A stretch of DNA of 64,000 nucleotides, from the NCBI GenBank assembly GCA_937923405.1, contig CALDUY010000008.1, positions 229,951-293,950 of the forward strand. The letters are read 5' to 3'. This stretch comes from an uncultured Gemmataceae bacterium (GTDB taxonomy: Bacteria > Planctomycetota > Planctomycetia > Gemmatales > Gemmataceae). The notes under the pieces were generated by a model, which saw nothing but the letters and a program-made list of their open reading frames with translations, was not told the origin of the DNA and made no database searches. The translations under genes and the position numbers were made by a program. Below are positions 1 through 8,332 of this stretch, one piece after another; position 1 is the first letter of the stretch, and the number at the start of each line of letters is the position of its first letter.

Positions 1-45
1 CTGAAATTTGTGGTAAAACAACTAAGCAAAATGAGTCATCAAATT

Positions 46-1200
46 TTAGTGATTATTAGCTTCAATCAAATCAACAATCTCTTTAGCCATAATCTTCCAG
101 GTTCGTTGAAGAAAAGTACGCGAAAGATTAAGAAACTTATCTTTCCAGAAGTTTTTACGACTACGCCATTTTAACAGAATTGACACCAACTGATCTGGAT
201 TGTCAGGATCATCAAGAATGAGGTCTGTGTACTCGGTTGGATACTGTTCACTAATACCTGAAGCGCTACTAACTACACATGGCACACCACGGCAAATAGC
301 TTCTTGAACATTTAGCCCATAAGGTTCGTAGCGGACAGGGCTAATCAACAAATCAGAAGCAGCCAAAAGATCTTTGACGTGATTAATAAAGCCTAAAAAA
401 TGTACACGATCATGATATTCTGATTTACTTATTACCGATCGCCAATATGCTTCACGACGTCCACTTCCAGCAACGTATAGATCACAATCCCAATCAGAGT
501 TGGCACATAAGATTTTCCAGGCTTCCCACAATGTATTAAAACCTTTTCGCTCGTCAGCACCAAAACCACCCACAAAAGAGCAAATCAATCGCTTAGATTT
601 CTGAAACTGACAGATAGCTTGTATTCGTTCAGACTCGCTTGGCGGACACCACGTTGGATCCGCACCTAGATAAACATTGTGGACTCGATTTTTTGTTGCT
701 GGATAGATCTGTTTGATATGATTTGCAGTATAAAATGAGTTTGAAATAATAATCTTAGAGTTAATCAATGAGATTTTTTCAAACATCTGAAACAACTTGC
801 TTGCAACGCGATACTTTATTGAAGTTAATATATTCCCAAACAAATAACGTGGAATCCAAGCTCGATGGACATAATGAACCCAATTCACGCTATTACTACA
901 AGAGCAAACACCGCCATTAATCACGATTTCGACATCTAATTGAGATTTTACAATAGATCGAATATATTGATATCCTTGAATTCTGAACAACAAAGAGCCC
1001 AACATATCTATCGAAAAAGGTCGAGCAATCTGATAGATCGCAACATTTTGATGATTAATATATTTATCGTCAAAATCATGACCGATCAAATGCACAAAAC
1101 AATCTTGATCGACAAGATAATCCGCTAACGCAGCGTTGGCCTTCGATTGCCCTCCATAATCATGAAAACCAGCTGATACAAGGATCCAATTTTTTTTCAT
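46..1200 (-). CDS. GT4-family glycosyltransferase
   Basis: A 384-residue retaining glycosyltransferase with the GT-B fold, expected to act at the cytoplasmic face of the membrane in building a surface polysaccharide. The C-terminal nucleotide-sugar half is clear: a GSGRRE segment near residue 245 and the E-x7-E motif of family GT4 at E292 to E300 (EPYGLNVQE), followed by the usual small/Cys-rich turn. The N-terminal acceptor half is divergent. The start lies 10 bp after the rfbB stop, so the genes are co-transcribed, but no good ribosome site is visible. Sugar donor and linkage cannot be read from the sequence; L-rhamnose transfer is a guess from the neighbours. The gene is AT-rich compared with the rest of the window. 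Confidence 0.9.
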   Translation of the reverse strand: MKKNWILVSAGFHDYGGQSKANAALADYLVDQDCFVHLIGHDFDDKYINHQNVAIYQIARPFSIDMLGSLLFRIQGYQYIRSIVKSQLDVEIVINGGVCSCSNSVNWVHYVHRAWIPRYLFGNILTSIKYRVASKLFQMFEKISLINSKIIISNSFYTANHIKQIYPATKNRVHNVYLGADPTWCPPSESERIQAICQFQKSKRLICSFVGGFGADERKGFNTLWEAWKILCANSDWDCDLYVAGSGRREAYWRSVISKSEYHDRVHFLGFINHVKDLLAASDLLISPVRYEPYGLNVQEAICRGVPCVVSSASGISEQYPTEYTDLILDDPDNPDQLVSILLKWRSRKNFWKDKFLNLSRTFLQRTWKIMAKEIVDLIEANNH

Positions 1201-1210
1201 GAGTTAGAAG

Positions 1211-2200
1211 TTAAAGACCACTACTTGATTTACCAGATCGATTATAAATCGCTTGAATCCATTGTTGATTAGCAATATACCATTCGATAGTTTTAACTAA
1301 TCCATCTTCGAGATTGAATCGTGGACTCCAACCTAGTTCATGTTGAAGTTTACTAAAATTAATAGCATACCTACGATCATGGCCTGGTCGATCCTGAACA
1401 AATTGAATATATGAATGAGGTTTTCCAAAATAATCCAATAAAAATCGTGCTATATACAAGTTTGTTCTTTCTGCATCACCACCTATATTATACACTTCAC
1501 CTACTCTTCCACGCTTCCAGATTTCCAAAATAGCATCACAATGATCATCAACATGAATCCAATCCCGAATCTGACATCCATCACCATACACAGGTACAGG
1601 ACGATCATGAAGAATATTACTAATAAATAATGGTATCAATTTTTCTGGGTACTGAAATGGACCATAGTTATTTGAGCATCTAGTAATAATAACAGGTAGC
1701 CCAAAAGTATGATGATATGCCAAAGCCAACAAATCTCCAGCTGCTTTGCTTGCAGAGTACGGACTGTTGGGGCTGAGAGGTGATGTTTCTGAAAATTTAC
1801 CTTCAGGACCCAAGCTTCCATAAACCTCATCCGTACTAATTTGAATAAACTTTGAAATCTTATATTTTACTGCGCAGTCTAGTAAAACCTGAGTTCCCTT
1901 TACGTTAGTGTGAATAAAAGGAGAAGCATCTAATATTGATCGATCAACGTGACTCTCAGCAGCAAAATGAATAATTTCATCTACAAACGATACTTGGAGT
2001 TCCATCAAGGCTCTATCTGAAATATCACCATGGACAAAAGAGTACCTCTGGTGATGCTGAAAATCTTTAACGTTGTCTAAATTACCCGCATAGGTAAGTG
2101 CATCAATATTTATTACATAAACTTCATCGTTCAAAAGCACTTTGCGGATAAAATTACTACCAATAAATCCGCACCCGCCTGTTATTAATACACGTTTCAT
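1211..2200 (-). CDS. rfbB: dTDP-glucose 4,6-dehydratase
   Basis: Converts dTDP-glucose to dTDP-4-keto-6-deoxyglucose, the second step of dTDP-deoxysugar synthesis, in the cytoplasm. It is a 329-residue extended SDR, a normal length for RmlB. Visible features are the NAD-binding GGxGFIG at residues 8-14, the SHVDRS segment near 83-88, the dehydratase-specific TDE at 123-125, and the catalytic Tyr148-xxx-Lys152. A later NNYGPFQYPEK segment is typical of RmlB substrate binding. It lies between rfbA upstream (109-bp gap) and a glycosyltransferase downstream, all on the minus strand, which supports a nucleotide-sugar cassette. Confidence 0.97.
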   Translation of the reverse strand: MKRVLITGGCGFIGSNFIRKVLLNDEVYVINIDALTYAGNLDNVKDFQHHQRYSFVHGDISDRALMELQVSFVDEIIHFAAESHVDRSILDASPFIHTNVKGTQVLLDCAVKYKISKFIQISTDEVYGSLGPEGKFSETSPLSPNSPYSASKAAGDLLALAYHHTFGLPVIITRCSNNYGPFQYPEKLIPLFISNILHDRPVPVYGDGCQIRDWIHVDDHCDAILEIWKRGRVGEVYNIGGDAERTNLYIARFLLDYFGKPHSYIQFVQDRPGHDRRYAINFSKLQHELGWSPRFNLEDGLVKTIEWYIANQQWIQAIYNRSGKSSSGL

Positions 2201-2309
2201 ATAACTTATTTCTTTATTAATTTAGTCCCAGAAACAACAATAAAAATTTTAATTGTAACCTTGACTGCGCTGCCAGATGCGATCTTAAAAAAACAAAACG
2301 ATGAACAAA

Positions 2310-3191
2310 TTACAGATATGGATGCTCACTTAGAATTTTGACCAGATATTCTCCATAAGCATTTCCACGATATGAGTCGGCTAGTTTTCTCACATCTGCA
2401 TCACTAATATAACCTTTGCGATATGCGATTTCTTCAAGACAAGCTATTTTTAACCCTTGCCGTTTTTCCAGTGTTTGAACAAATTGTGAAGCAACCAGCA
2501 AAGAGTCATGTGTTCCCAAATCTAACCAAGCAACTCCTCGGCCCAAAGGTGTAACAAACAGTTTATTGTCTTCTAAATACATTCGATTAATATCAGTGAT
2601 TTCTAACTCTCCGCGGGTAGACGGTTTTAGCTTCTCAGCATAACTCACCACTTCCGGCCCATAAAAATACAATCCAGTAATCGCCCAATTTGATTTTGCT
2701 TTCTGTGGCTTTTCCTCGATGCTTATTACTTTACAAGTATCATCGAATTCAACCACTCCAAATCTCTCTGGATCTTGAACATGGTAAGCAAATATATGCG
2801 CACATTCATGAATGCATGAAGATATATGGTTTAGCTTATCTACCAAGTTATGTCCAAACAACAGATTGTCGCCGAGTATCAGACAGACTGGCTCATCTCC
2901 AATGAAATCTTTGCCGATCAAAAATGCTTCAGCGATTCCTCGCGGTTCTTGCTGTATCTTATACGTTATGTGCAAACCTAAATGTGATCCGTCGCCAAGA
3001 AGATCATTTATTTTTGGTGTATCTTGTGGGGTACTAATAATTAAAATCTCTTGAATATTAGCAAGCATCAACAGTGACAATGGATAAAAGATGACAGGCT
3101 TGTCATATACAGGGAGTAGCTGCTTGCTAATTACTCGGGTCAGCGGGTAAAGTCTAGTGCCGTGTCCACCCGCAAGTATGATACCTTTCAT
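2310..3191 (-). CDS. rfbA: Glucose-1-phosphate thymidylyltransferase
   Basis: Makes dTDP-glucose from glucose-1-phosphate and dTTP, the entry step of the pathway continued by rfbB. The 293 residues match the RmlA family length. The N-terminal signature GGxGTRLYPLT (from residue 8) is followed by the conserved SKQLLPVYDKP segment (22-32) and the metal/sugar LGDN at 106-109. The C-terminal part carries the GRGVAWLDLGTHDSL segment typical of RmlA. Its ATG overlaps the TGA of the upstream reductase by four bases (ATGA), so translation is probably coupled. No rmlC gene is present in the window. Confidence 0.97.
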   Translation of the reverse strand: MKGIILAGGHGTRLYPLTRVISKQLLPVYDKPVIFYPLSLLMLANIQEILIISTPQDTPKINDLLGDGSHLGLHITYKIQQEPRGIAEAFLIGKDFIGDEPVCLILGDNLLFGHNLVDKLNHISSCIHECAHIFAYHVQDPERFGVVEFDDTCKVISIEEKPQKAKSNWAITGLYFYGPEVVSYAEKLKPSTRGELEITDINRMYLEDNKLFVTPLGRGVAWLDLGTHDSLLVASQFVQTLEKRQGLKIACLEEIAYRKGYISDADVRKLADSYRGNAYGEYLVKILSEHPYL

Positions 3192-4030
3192 GCCACATTT
3201 TCCAATTGATATTTTAATTTTAGCAAAGACTCATCAACCGCATCACTAACGTTTCTCATTTTAATCCCAAGATCTTCAATTTTATGTATGCTTAGTTTAC
3301 AGTTACTTCTACCTGATTTGACGATTTTTGAAAGCTGACTTTCATCAATAGGTGCGAAGCTAGCTTTCGAGTCAATTATTGCTTTATATCGATTCATAAT
3401 CTCATAAGGAGAAATAGCTCCGGAATTCACCACATTATATATACCAATCGCTCGCTTATCAATTAGTTGATTAGCTACTTGCACAAAGTCATCGAGACAA
3501 GTCATCGAATTTTCTGTTGTGATCAGCTTTGTATAATTCCGCAATTTCATAAACAAGTTTCTAGCATTCACCGATCCATCAAATGGCATTCTAATTCTCA
3601 AAATTAATACCGGATAATCTTTAAGCAGATCTTCCACAACTGCCTTCGATTTTGAATAATAGCTTTGAATATAATTAGGATGGTCGTTTTCAGTAAAACC
3701 ATTTCCGCTATTGTTACCGGCATAAATACAGCCAGAACTCAAATGAACCAATTGAATATTTTGAAACTTTAAGCATTCTTCAAGCAACACAAGAGGTCCT
3801 GTCACATTACTATGAATAGTCTCAATCTTGTGGGTTTCACACCAGTCAATGTTCGGAATCCCACATTTTCCCGCACAATTGATAATCACATCTGGCTTTT
3901 CAGCGTTAATAATATTACGCACTAGTTCTCGATCACATATATCTACATTCGCCTTCACAATGCTAGGATAAAATTGACAAAACTTCGATCCAATATATCC
4001 ATTTCCCCCAAATAACAGACACCTTTTCAT
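3188..4030 (-). CDS. NRS/ER-like dTDP-4-keto-6-deoxyglucose epimerase/reductase
   Basis: A 280-residue SDR with GGNGYIG at 8-14 and Tyr125-xxx-Lys129. Bacterial RmlD is the default expectation, but the body reads more like the eukaryotic/viral bifunctional 3,5-epimerase/4-reductase (plant NRS/ER, also called UER1). Recognisable blocks are the DWCETHKIET segment at 62-71, SGCI at 99-102, YYSKSKA at 124-130, RIRMP at 145-149 and NSMT.LD near 174-180. That enzyme performs both RmlC and RmlD reactions to give dTDP-L-rhamnose, which would explain why no rmlC accompanies rfbA and rfbB. The start was set at 4030 because a GGAGG lies six bases upstream; a GTG at 4045 sits inside that signal. The similarity is from memory, not an alignment. 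Confidence 0.8.
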   Translation of the reverse strand: MKRCLLFGGNGYIGSKFCQFYPSIVKANVDICDRELVRNIINAEKPDVIINCAGKCGIPNIDWCETHKIETIHSNVTGPLVLLEECLKFQNIQLVHLSSGCIYAGNNSGNGFTENDHPNYIQSYYSKSKAVVEDLLKDYPVLILRIRMPFDGSVNARNLFMKLRNYTKLITTENSMTCLDDFVQVANQLIDKRAIGIYNVVNSGAISPYEIMNRYKAIIDSKASFAPIDESQLSKIVKSGRSNCKLSIHKIEDLGIKMRNVSDAVDESLLKLKYQLENVA

Positions 4031-4052
4031 ACTCGCCTCCACCAAAATATTA

Positions 4053-5216
4053 TTATATAACTTGTTGATAAATATTTAATATACGCTGTGTCATCAACGA
4101 ATCATCAAATTCCTTTAATGCTCTTTCCCTTGCCCCTTGTGACAATTTCATTCTTAGTTTTTCATCTTTGAAAAGCCTCATCGCAGCATGAGCTAATGCA
4201 TCTACATTATTTATTGGGACTGTCAGACCCGATTGCTCATGCTGACTCACCCATGTTACACCACTACCATTTATGTTACAATTGATCACTGGACATCCGC
4301 AAGCCATAGCTTCAATTTGCACAATCCCAAAAGCCTCGCTTCTCGCACTACTTGGAAACAACAATGCAGTTGCAGCATGATACAAGCTTATCAGTTCTTC
4401 ATCATTTACGTTATTCACAAAAACTACTTTGTCATTAACTTTCAAATCTTCTGTCAATTTTATCAATTCACCTTTGAGAGGTCCATCACCAACACATATC
4501 AACTTTCCGGGAAGTGATCTTATTGCTCGCACTGCAATATCGATTGATTTATAATATACATGTCTTCCCACACTTAACCAAATTGGATCTCCATACTGCT
4601 CTTTTATTTCTTTCGATCTTTCTAGCAATTTGGGTTCTGGTCGCACATACTTTTTAAGATCAATCCCATATGGAACTACGCATAACTTTTGCTTAAACAG
4701 AGTTAACTCTGGAGACGATTCTGCATATTCTTGCGAAGACACTATAATTGCAGAAGATTTTTTGTATATTTGGCGATTAATCGGCTTAATTATTTGCTTT
4801 AACTTCGCCTGCTTAACAATGTCGCTATGATGGGTAATCACATATCTACATCTATTTATTATTGGCCATAGTGATATAGCCATTGTTGGGTTCGGTGCAT
4901 GAAAGTGCATTAAGTTAACTCGCCATGACTTTATCCAGGATCCTAATTTTATTAGGCCAGGGCATATATCAAATTTTGCCAAAGTGCCTATTTTTCCAAC
5001 TCTAGTTAGATTAATCTTATTACTGCATTCTGAGGATGTTTTTGTTTTTGCAAAAGTATTCCAAGTAGTGTCTCGACCATTTTCATCTAAATGGTTCACA
5101 CAAACGACATGTACATCTAATCCACTTTCACTCTGTTTTTTTGCTAAAGTCAACACATGACTCTCAATCCCACCTGTTGCTGGATAATAATACTTGACTA
5201 AGTGGCATACTTTCAT
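4053..5216 (-). CDS. GT4-family glycosyltransferase
   Basis: A 387-residue GT-B glycosyltransferase. The N-terminus has the acceptor-domain signature KYYYPATGGIESHV (8-21), typical of PimA/WcaL-like GT4 enzymes. The donor domain carries VGDGPLKGEL near 242-251 and the E-x7-E motif at E294 to E302 in SEAFGIVQIEA. It is the first gene of the minus-strand, AT-rich cassette and starts in the divergent region opposite the export genes. It presumably adds one sugar of the repeat unit on an undecaprenyl-linked precursor. Specificity cannot be assigned. Confidence 0.92.
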   Translation of the reverse strand: MKVCHLVKYYYPATGGIESHVLTLAKKQSESGLDVHVVCVNHLDENGRDTTWNTFAKTKTSSECSNKINLTRVGKIGTLAKFDICPGLIKLGSWIKSWRVNLMHFHAPNPTMAISLWPIINRCRYVITHHSDIVKQAKLKQIIKPINRQIYKKSSAIIVSSQEYAESSPELTLFKQKLCVVPYGIDLKKYVRPEPKLLERSKEIKEQYGDPIWLSVGRHVYYKSIDIAVRAIRSLPGKLICVGDGPLKGELIKLTEDLKVNDKVVFVNNVNDEELISLYHAATALLFPSSARSEAFGIVQIEAMACGCPVINCNINGSGVTWVSQHEQSGLTVPINNVDALAHAAMRLFKDEKLRMKLSQGARERALKEFDDSLMTQRILNIYQQVI

Positions 5217-5337
5217 CGAGTTACTCTACCCTAATGCTAACTCGGACATTTTTAAGAACGCATCCTCAGTTTACTCTTTTTGTAATCATTCTCAAAATCA
5301 TTTTACTTTGCACAACCCTTAATCTCCACTGTCTTGT

Positions 5338-5370
5338 GTGCCGATGTGTTCTGGTAGATAACATCGGCAC
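5338..5370. promoter_or_regulatory. 10-bp inverted repeat in divergent intergenic region
   Basis: GTGCCGATGT (5338-5347) and its exact complement ACATCGGCAC (5361-5370) flank a 13-nt spacer. The pair sits between the divergent glycosyltransferase (start 5216, minus) and the export lipoprotein (start 5418, plus), so it could be an operator or a leader hairpin for the plus-strand transcript. No convincing -35/-10 pair could be assigned around it. Confidence 0.5.
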
Positions 5371-5417
5371 CGCATGGATGCGCTGCCCTGGTAGCGACAA
5401 TCAAGGGCCAAGCGAGG

Positions 5418-6080
5418 ATGAGACCCAACATCACTCTATGTCTTGTGAGTTGCCTCCTGGGCGGGTGTCTATCGCCTCGCCCCTCCGCACCATCGACCTT
5501 TTTACATCTTGCTGGCAGGAATATAACAGAATCTTCCTGCAGATGCATCGATGATCAAGTATTTAAACACACTGCTGAAAAATATGCACAATCTGCTTGG
5601 TCTTCCGTATGCAAATTGGCACCAGATGGTTCCTTGTCACGACACTATAAAGATGGATTTATTGAAGGTTACATCGATTACCTCGACGCAGGCGGTACTG
5701 GTGAACCTCCTGCGATGCCTCCCTTTAAGTATGGGCTTCATCTTTACCAAACTGTCGAAGGTCGCCAAGCAGTGCGAGATTGGTTTGCAGGATTTCGCCA
5801 CGGCGCTCTCATTGCTAAATCTAGCGGATTTCGTGAGTTAATCATCGTGCCATTGGCTTCTTATCCTTGCGAACCTCCGCAAATATCATTTTATCTTCCA
5901 CCTAATAAAACGAATGACACTCAACGTCGTGATTTATACTCAGTTCCTCCTTCAAAGCCTCAAAGTGAGATTTTACCCGCTCCAAAAAGCACTAGCGACA
6001 CCAGTGTTGAAAAGCCAAAAGTTCGTTTACTTCTACCTGAACCGTTACCTATTGCTTTTCAGCAAGGAGGATCCCGGTGA
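5418..6080 (+). CDS. Small lipoprotein preceding the polysaccharide export gene
   Basis: A 220-residue protein of unknown function. The N-terminus is a short hydrophobic signal with a lipobox-like LLGGC ending at Cys17, so it is probably a lipoprotein outside the cytoplasmic membrane. The mid region has a conserved-looking block with YKDGFIEGYIDYLDAGG, then WFAGFRHGALIAKSSG. The tail is Pro-rich with no recognised domain. Its TGA overlaps the GTG of the Wza-like gene (GTGA), so the two are translationally coupled. A role as accessory factor of the export complex is inferred only from this coupling. The start ATG follows a GAGG only a few bases away, so its exact position is slightly uncertain. 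Confidence 0.75.
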   Translation: MRPNITLCLVSCLLGGCLSPRPSAPSTFLHLAGRNITESSCRCIDDQVFKHTAEKYAQSAWSSVCKLAPDGSLSRHYKDGFIEGYIDYLDAGGTGEPPAMPPFKYGLHLYQTVEGRQAVRDWFAGFRHGALIAKSSGFRELIIVPLASYPCEPPQISFYLPPNKTNDTQRRDLYSVPPSKPQSEILPAPKSTSDTSVEKPKVRLLLPEPLPIAFQQGGSR

Positions 6081-7426
6081 ATACTAACCTCATTCGTCAT
6101 CACCGGTTTGCACCAGCATTAATTCTGATCCTCATCGGTGTCATTTGTGGATGCGCGGCTGTCACCAATCCGGTTGCCGAAGGTATACCTGTTCGTCGAT
6201 TACCTCCAGAAGTTTTTGCAGAGAGTAGAGAATTTGACCAACCAATTGCCTTGACGCTTTTACGTCAAGATCCACCTGAAGTATACCGTTTAGCGGCAGG
6301 TGATGTAATTGGAGTATGGATCGAGGGTATTTTTGGCGACAAAAATTTACCTCCTCCAGTGCGAGTGCCAGAGACTGGCTCTGTACCTCCCTCATTAGGA
6401 TTTCCTTTTCCGGTACGTGATAATGGAACTGTACCATTGCCTCTTGTAGATCCTGTAAAGGTTGAGGGTTTATCATTAGCTGAAGCTCAAGATAAAATCA
6501 CTGAAGCATACACAGTAACAAAAAAGATTCTCAAACCCGGAAGAGAAAGTATCATCGTCACACTTGTAAAGCCACGATCCTATCGCGTAATGGTTCTTCG
6601 TGAAGATGCGGGTGGATCGACCTTCGGCACTACCGGTGGATATACTGGAGGCTTTGGAGCCGGTGGTAGTTTCTTTACCGAACAGCGACGTACTGCAGGT
6701 TTTGCCTTGGATTTACCAGCCTACGAGAATGATGTTCTCAACGCACTGACCAGATCTGGTGGATTGCCTGGCACTGATGCAGAAAACGAAATTATTCTCG
6801 AACGAGGTGCGGCAAAAACTCAATCGACATTTGATCCATCCAAGCCTGGTTCAGTTGATGAATTCATAAACCGAATCCAAGGACAATCTCAACAAACAAT
6901 TCGCATTCCGCTACGAGTACGACCAGGCAAAGAACTAAATTTAACGAAAGAGGATATTATCTTGAATAATGGTGATGTAATCTATGTAAAAGCAAGAAAA
7001 GGCGAAATGTTCTACACTGCTGGACTGTTACCAGCTCGAGCGTTTCCCTTGCCACGAGATCGCGACTTAGACATCCTCCAAGCACTTGCAATTGTTGGCG
7101 CACCGTTGATTAACGGTGGTATCAATGCCAATAATTTCACTGGTCTATTACAACAGTCTGGTTTAGGTTTTCCATCGCCAAGCCAAGTAACCGTCATTCG
7201 AAAAACTTGTACCGGTAGTCAGATACCAATTTTGGTCGACGTAAATCGGGCATTTCGAGACCCTCGTGAACGCATCCTTATACAGGCTGGCGACATTATT
7301 GTGATGCAATCGACTGTGAAAGAAGCCACTGCACAATACCTGACTACTAACTTGAGATTTGATATCTTTAGCACGCTTATTCGACAACGTGATTTGACGA
7401 TGACTGGAGCAGGAAACGCACCATAA
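6077..7426 (+). CDS. Wza-like polysaccharide export lipoprotein
   Basis: Outer-membrane or periplasmic channel component of capsule/exopolysaccharide export (Poly_export/SLBB family). The 449 residues begin with a signal peptide and a Cys in VICGCAA (about 24-26) that can be lipidated. A Poly_export block follows (YRLAAGDVIGVWIEG, then VPLPLVDPVKVEGLSLAEAQ), then beta-grasp SLBB-like segments, including one around VIYVKARKGEMFYTAGL. A Gly-rich insertion lies near 190-205. The GTG start has an AAGGAGG six bases upstream (6064-6070) and overlaps the preceding stop. The phosphatase, autokinase and initiating transferase downstream complete a Wzx/Wzy-type or related export set, though no flippase or polymerase is in the window. 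Confidence 0.92.
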   Translation: MNTNLIRHHRFAPALILILIGVICGCAAVTNPVAEGIPVRRLPPEVFAESREFDQPIALTLLRQDPPEVYRLAAGDVIGVWIEGIFGDKNLPPPVRVPETGSVPPSLGFPFPVRDNGTVPLPLVDPVKVEGLSLAEAQDKITEAYTVTKKILKPGRESIIVTLVKPRSYRVMVLREDAGGSTFGTTGGYTGGFGAGGSFFTEQRRTAGFALDLPAYENDVLNALTRSGGLPGTDAENEIILERGAAKTQSTFDPSKPGSVDEFINRIQGQSQQTIRIPLRVRPGKELNLTKEDIILNNGDVIYVKARKGEMFYTAGLLPARAFPLPRDRDLDILQALAIVGAPLINGGINANNFTGLLQQSGLGFPSPSQVTVIRKTCTGSQIPILVDVNRAFRDPRERILIQAGDIIVMQSTVKEATAQYLTTNLRFDIFSTLIRQRDLTMTGAGNAP

Positions 7427-7460
7427 ACTACCTCGATACCGGTTTACCACTACTCAACAA

Positions 7461-7495
7461 TCGTTCGAGGCCATCAATTCATTGACCTCGAACGA
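7461..7495. terminator. Hairpin between convergent genes
   Basis: TCGTTCGAGG (7461-7470) pairs perfectly with CCTCGAACGA (7486-7495) around a 15-nt loop. AACAA and TTGTT flanks extend the stem imperfectly. It lies 35 bp after the Wza-like stop and 39 bp before the phosphatase stop on the other strand, the expected place for a terminator serving both directions. Confidence 0.65.
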
Positions 7496-7533
7496 TGTTG
7501 TTTACCAAGATAAAACCAAAAACAATAATGTGA

Positions 7534-8316
7534 TTACCACAAACGTAACACAGACCACCAACGACGTTCAACGGCAGGCGTTTTCACATGCACTGGTTGT
7601 CCTTTCAACACTCTTAATCCGTTTTGAAAACAAATATCCTTTGCCATCGACTCATTTGTCCAATCAACAATCTTTTTATATGCTGCAATCACCAAGGGCT
7701 GTCTTTTACGCGGTGAGTGCCCGTCAGAACCCAAGAAGTGAACACACCCTCTTCGAATCCAATCTCGCAAAGCTTTACTATCCTCTTTAGTTTCGGGATT
7801 AGTTACACTTTTAGTGGATATCTGCACAAGACAACCTAAATGAATTAACTCCTCAATAGTTCCTGGTTCATGAAGTAGTTCCGGATAAAGCTCTGGATGA
7901 GCTAAAATGATCCTAACCCCTATTTGAGTAAATTGACGAACAGTTGATCGGAGATCAACAAAAACTCCATGAGGCATTTCAACTAGCAGATGACGTCCAT
8001 GATCTCCGAGACTTACCAACTTACCCATTTTCCATCGTGTCAATAAATCCGGGCAAGCCATTACTTCAGCGGCCGCATGAACTTCTAACTGGATACGAGC
8101 ATCCGCAATTTTTTGTCGTAATTCATTAACTGCGACTCGTATCGAATCTCCCTGAACATTCCATCGTTCACATTGATGAGCTAATGCAGCAACATGACTT
8201 ACTCCTTGCTCAGCCAAAATTCTACACATGGCTAACGAGTCATCCCAATTGCGAGGGCCATCATCTAACCCTGCAAGCAAATGACAATGCAAATCTACCA
8301 TATTGATCATTGACAA
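7534..8316 (-). CDS. CpsB/CapC-type PHP tyrosine phosphatase
   Basis: A 260-residue metal-dependent phosphatase of the PHP superfamily. It is expected to remove phosphate from the Tyr tail of the neighbouring autokinase and so control polysaccharide length or export. Metal-ligand motifs are visible in order: DLHCH near residue 8, LDDGP just after (CpsB hallmark), a His in the AHQC region, HAAAEVM, ILAHPELY, and GSDGH near the C-terminus. The start is either at 8316 or a few codons in, at the ATG preceding VDLHCH; no ribosome site decides. It is 16 bp downstream of the kinase gene. Confidence 0.92.
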   Translation of the reverse strand: MSMINMVDLHCHLLAGLDDGPRNWDDSLAMCRILAEQGVSHVAALAHQCERWNVQGDSIRVAVNELRQKIADARIQLEVHAAAEVMACPDLLTRWKMGKLVSLGDHGRHLLVEMPHGVFVDLRSTVRQFTQIGVRIILAHPELYPELLHEPGTIEELIHLGCLVQISTKSVTNPETKEDSKALRDWIRRGCVHFLGSDGHSPRKRQPLVIAAYKKIVDWTNESMAKDICFQNGLRVLKGQPVHVKTPAVERRWWSVLRLW

Positions 8317-8332
8317 ACTCGATTGATATTAG

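Noticed and set aside
3188..4045. GTG start at 4045 for the NRS/ER-like gene
   Set aside because: The GGAGG ribosome signal follows the GTG and is placed for ATG 4030.
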